Assembly (NCBI RefSeq): GCF_019947135.1
Contig: NZ_JAGSHT010000027.1
Span: 23,493-87,492 of the forward strand
From: Occultella gossypii
GTDB lineage: Bacteria; Actinomycetota; Actinomycetes; Actinomycetales; Beutenbergiaceae
Reading direction: 5' to 3'
DNA: 64,000 nucleotides
Of this stretch, positions 63,001 through 64,000 are shown piece by piece. Each line of letters begins with the position of its first letter. The first letter of the stretch is position 1. The notes beneath the pieces were generated by a model, which was not told where the DNA came from, ran no database searches, and worked only from the letters and a program-made list of their open reading frames with translations. Position numbers and translations under genes: made by a program.

Positions 63001-63290
63001 CGGTGATCCTGGGCGAAGTACGAGGCTGCTTTTTTTAGGAACTCGTTCTCCATCTTCACTTCACGCAGTTCCCTTTCGGCCTCACGCAGTCGAGCACGTT
63101 CACTCACATCCAACGGGGGTTCCTCGCCAGCGTGGTCACGGCGGTACTTGTTCACCCAATTCCCCAAGGTCCCCTCGTTAACCCCGAGCTCACGCGCGAC
63201 CTGGGCAATAGGACGCGAATTCTCGAGCACCATCTTCACAGCGTCCTCGCGGAACTCCAACGAGAACGTCCTCTTACTACGAGCCATCAT
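62997..63290 (-). CDS. IS3-family transposase OrfA
   Basis: 97-aa DNA-binding protein: helix-turn-helix KRTFSLEFREDAVKMVLENSRPIAQ in part, with VARELGVNEGTLGNWVNKY as recognition region, then a leucine-zipper-like ERARLREAERELREVKMENEFLKK. The A7 run at 63036-63030 (reading CTA AAA AAA GCA) is a slippery site that would shift ribosomes into orfB. Start ATG at 63290 or the second ATG at 63287. Confidence 0.94.
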   Translation of the reverse strand: MMARSKRTFSLEFREDAVKMVLENSRPIAQVARELGVNEGTLGNWVNKYRRDHAGEEPPLDVSERARLREAERELREVKMENEFLKKAASYFAQDHR

Positions 63291-63318
63291 CGAACTCCTC
63301 AGATCGGTGGAACTAATG

Positions 63319-63350
63319 TATCCACTGTCCGAGAACCACGGGGCAGGTCA
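63319..63350. repeat. IS3-family right inverted repeat
   Basis: Reading inward on the minus strand: TGACCTGCCCCGTGGTTCTC then GGACAGTGG; pairs with 62067-62098. Confidence 0.85.
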
Positions 63351-63353
63351 AAG
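63351..63353. repeat. 3-bp target-site duplication, right
   Basis: AAG directly after the inserted element, matching 62064-62066. Confidence 0.75.
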
Positions 63354-63574
63354 GCTTTCCCGTAATCGAAAGACGTGTAATTGCTGCCTCGGTCGGAATG
63401 GAACACGGCTCCGGGTGCCAGGGTGGTGCGGGACGCGGCGTGGGTGATCGCGGCGGTGATCAACGGGCTCTGGTAGTGGTCATCCATCGCCCAGCCGATG
63501 ATCTTCTTGCTGTAGCAATCGATCACGGTGGCGAGGTAGACCCATCCTTCCCAGGTCGGGATGTAGGTGATGTC
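63354..63574 (-). mobile_element. Older IS3-family copy, right part (truncated)
   Basis: Continues the interrupted copy exactly where the left part stops: it matches the intact element from CTTTCCCGTAATCG through GATGTAGGTGATGTC (central orfB, including SDRGSNYTS). It ends abruptly at 63574, where an IS256-type fragment is joined, so the 5' part of orfB and all of orfA are lost. Confidence 0.88.
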
Positions 63575-63724
63575 CTATGCCGACCTCCGGACTACAGCGT
63601 CAGCGTCCGCGGACAGCAACGCGTTGATCATGGTCTGCAGCAACTGCCGCATCAGATCCGGAGACGCTTCAGCAAGGGCTTCACCGAGCACGCCAGCAGG
63701 GTCGACAATATGAGGAGCGGTCAT
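63575..63724 (-). pseudogene. IS256-family transposase, N-terminal fragment
   Basis: From ATG 63724 the minus strand reads MTAPHIVDPAGVLGEALAEA, then SPDLMRQLLQTMINALLSAD and ADAVV, the typical start of actinobacterial IS256 (mutator-type) transposases. It is cut after about 45 residues at the junction with the truncated IS3 copy and runs into a TAG at 63575-63577. The 63725-63790 region upstream is probably the element's own end sequence. Confidence 0.75.
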
Positions 63725-63874
63725 CGTGATGATGCCTTTCGAGTGGGATGTGAGAGTTTCCTCGAAGGATCACACGGTGACCGCGCCCTCGTCAGCGACG
63801 AGCCGGGCCACCGTGCGCTACACCACTATGCGGGACTCAACTGGCTTCCTCGGGTCGCAGGTGTGCCCCGCGGC
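63725..63874. other. Remnant sequence between IS256 and IS5 fragments
   Basis: 150 bp without a recognisable gene. The first part probably belongs to the IS256 terminus; the rest has no feature I can name. Confidence 0.35.
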
Positions 63875-64000
63875 CTAGGGCGTGTCTCCTAATGCTCGGA
63901 GCCAGATGGTGATGGCGCGTAGGACGAGGCCGCCGCGGTAGGTCAGGGCGAGTTTGTCGTAGCGGGTGGCCAGGGCGCGCCATTGCTTGAAGATGTTGAA
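63875..64000 (-). CDS. IS5-family transposase, C-terminal end (partial)
   Basis: The minus strand from the window edge reads FNIFKQWRALATRYDKLALT, then YRGGLVLRAITIWLRALGDT and P-stop, the characteristic C-terminus of IS5/IS427-group transposases. The TAG stop is at 63877-63875 and GGGCGTGTCTCC just inside it resembles the inverted repeat of that group. The rest lies beyond the window, so whether the gene is intact is unknown. Confidence 0.82.
   Translation of the reverse strand, partial: FNIFKQWRALATRYDKLALTYRGGLVLRAITIWLRALGDTP

Larger units (their letters stand above)
62067..63350 (-). mobile_element. Intact IS3-family insertion sequence
   Basis: 1284-bp element bounded by imperfect inverted repeats (62067-62098 and 63319-63350; 25 of the first 29 bases identical, both starting TGA-CTGCC). 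Carries orfA and orfB in -1 relative frames with an A7 slippery run, the standard IS3 layout. Flanked by an AAG duplication and inserted into an older copy of the same element. Confidence 0.9.

Noticed and set aside
63299..63526. 75-codon transposase-like frame
   Set aside because: Central part of the same older orfB, opened at one end by the inserted element's inverted repeat.

Overview
The window is high-GC, densely coding DNA from an actinobacterium. Supporting signs are strong G/C bias at third codon positions, frequent GTG starts, many genes whose start codon lies 6-8 nt after a TANNNT -10 box (leaderless mRNAs), a bacterial proteasome activator ending in GQYL, and several carbohydrate ABC importers without their own ATPase. 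A soil or plant-associated member of the Micrococcales is a reasonable guess, but that is inference. No replication origin, rRNA or CRISPR array was seen.

Layout. 1-9.9 kb: a GntR-controlled sugar catabolic locus. A leftward set carries two paralogous large family-10/alpha-amylase-like glycoside hydrolases, a tartronate-semialdehyde-reductase-like enzyme, a lipoprotein binding protein and two permeases (the second cut by the window edge). Rightward lie a hydroxypyruvate-isomerase-like enzyme and the GntR gene. 10-18 kb: a HesB-like protein, a SulP anion transporter, an arylsulfatase, a HAD phosphatase, the formylglycine-generating enzyme that matures sulfatases, and a DUF255 thioredoxin-fold protein. 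18-22.5 kb: a branched-chain-amino-acid-type ABC importer with a fused LivM-LivG. 22.6-34.8 kb: mostly conserved chromosomal genes (MFS, MBL-fold, phosphoglucomutase, DUF5926, GT2, a large membrane protein, cold-shock protein, lipid kinase, serS, HAD). 34.8-42.6 kb: LacI plus an AglEFG-like importer, Bpa, an AGE-family isomerase and a quinone oxidoreductase. 42.6-51.5 kb: a LacI/GH2/ABC locus, two serine tRNAs, a secreted beta-helix protein and DUF4166.

51.5-64 kb looks like a genomic island. It starts at tRNA-Ser(GCT) and has visibly relaxed GC bias. A gene-poor, palindrome-containing stretch and two possible small genes come first. Next is a LacI/FAD-oxidoreductase/ABC operon that ends in a Tat-exported alpha/alpha-toroid protein with two chitinase-A-type Ig-like repeats. 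The island ends in a broken membrane-protein gene and a nest of insertion sequences: an intact IS3-family element sits inside an older truncated copy of itself with a 3-bp target duplication, followed by IS256 and IS5 remnants.

How it works together. Four CUT1-type sugar importers are present, none with an ATPase gene, so they probably share an MsiK-like ATPase encoded elsewhere. Each lies with a dedicated regulator (one GntR, three LacI) and, except for the AglEFG-like one, with at least one carbohydrate-active or oxidising enzyme. Palindromic candidate operators can be read in front of the GntR locus, the GH2 locus, and the AglE-like and beta-helix genes.
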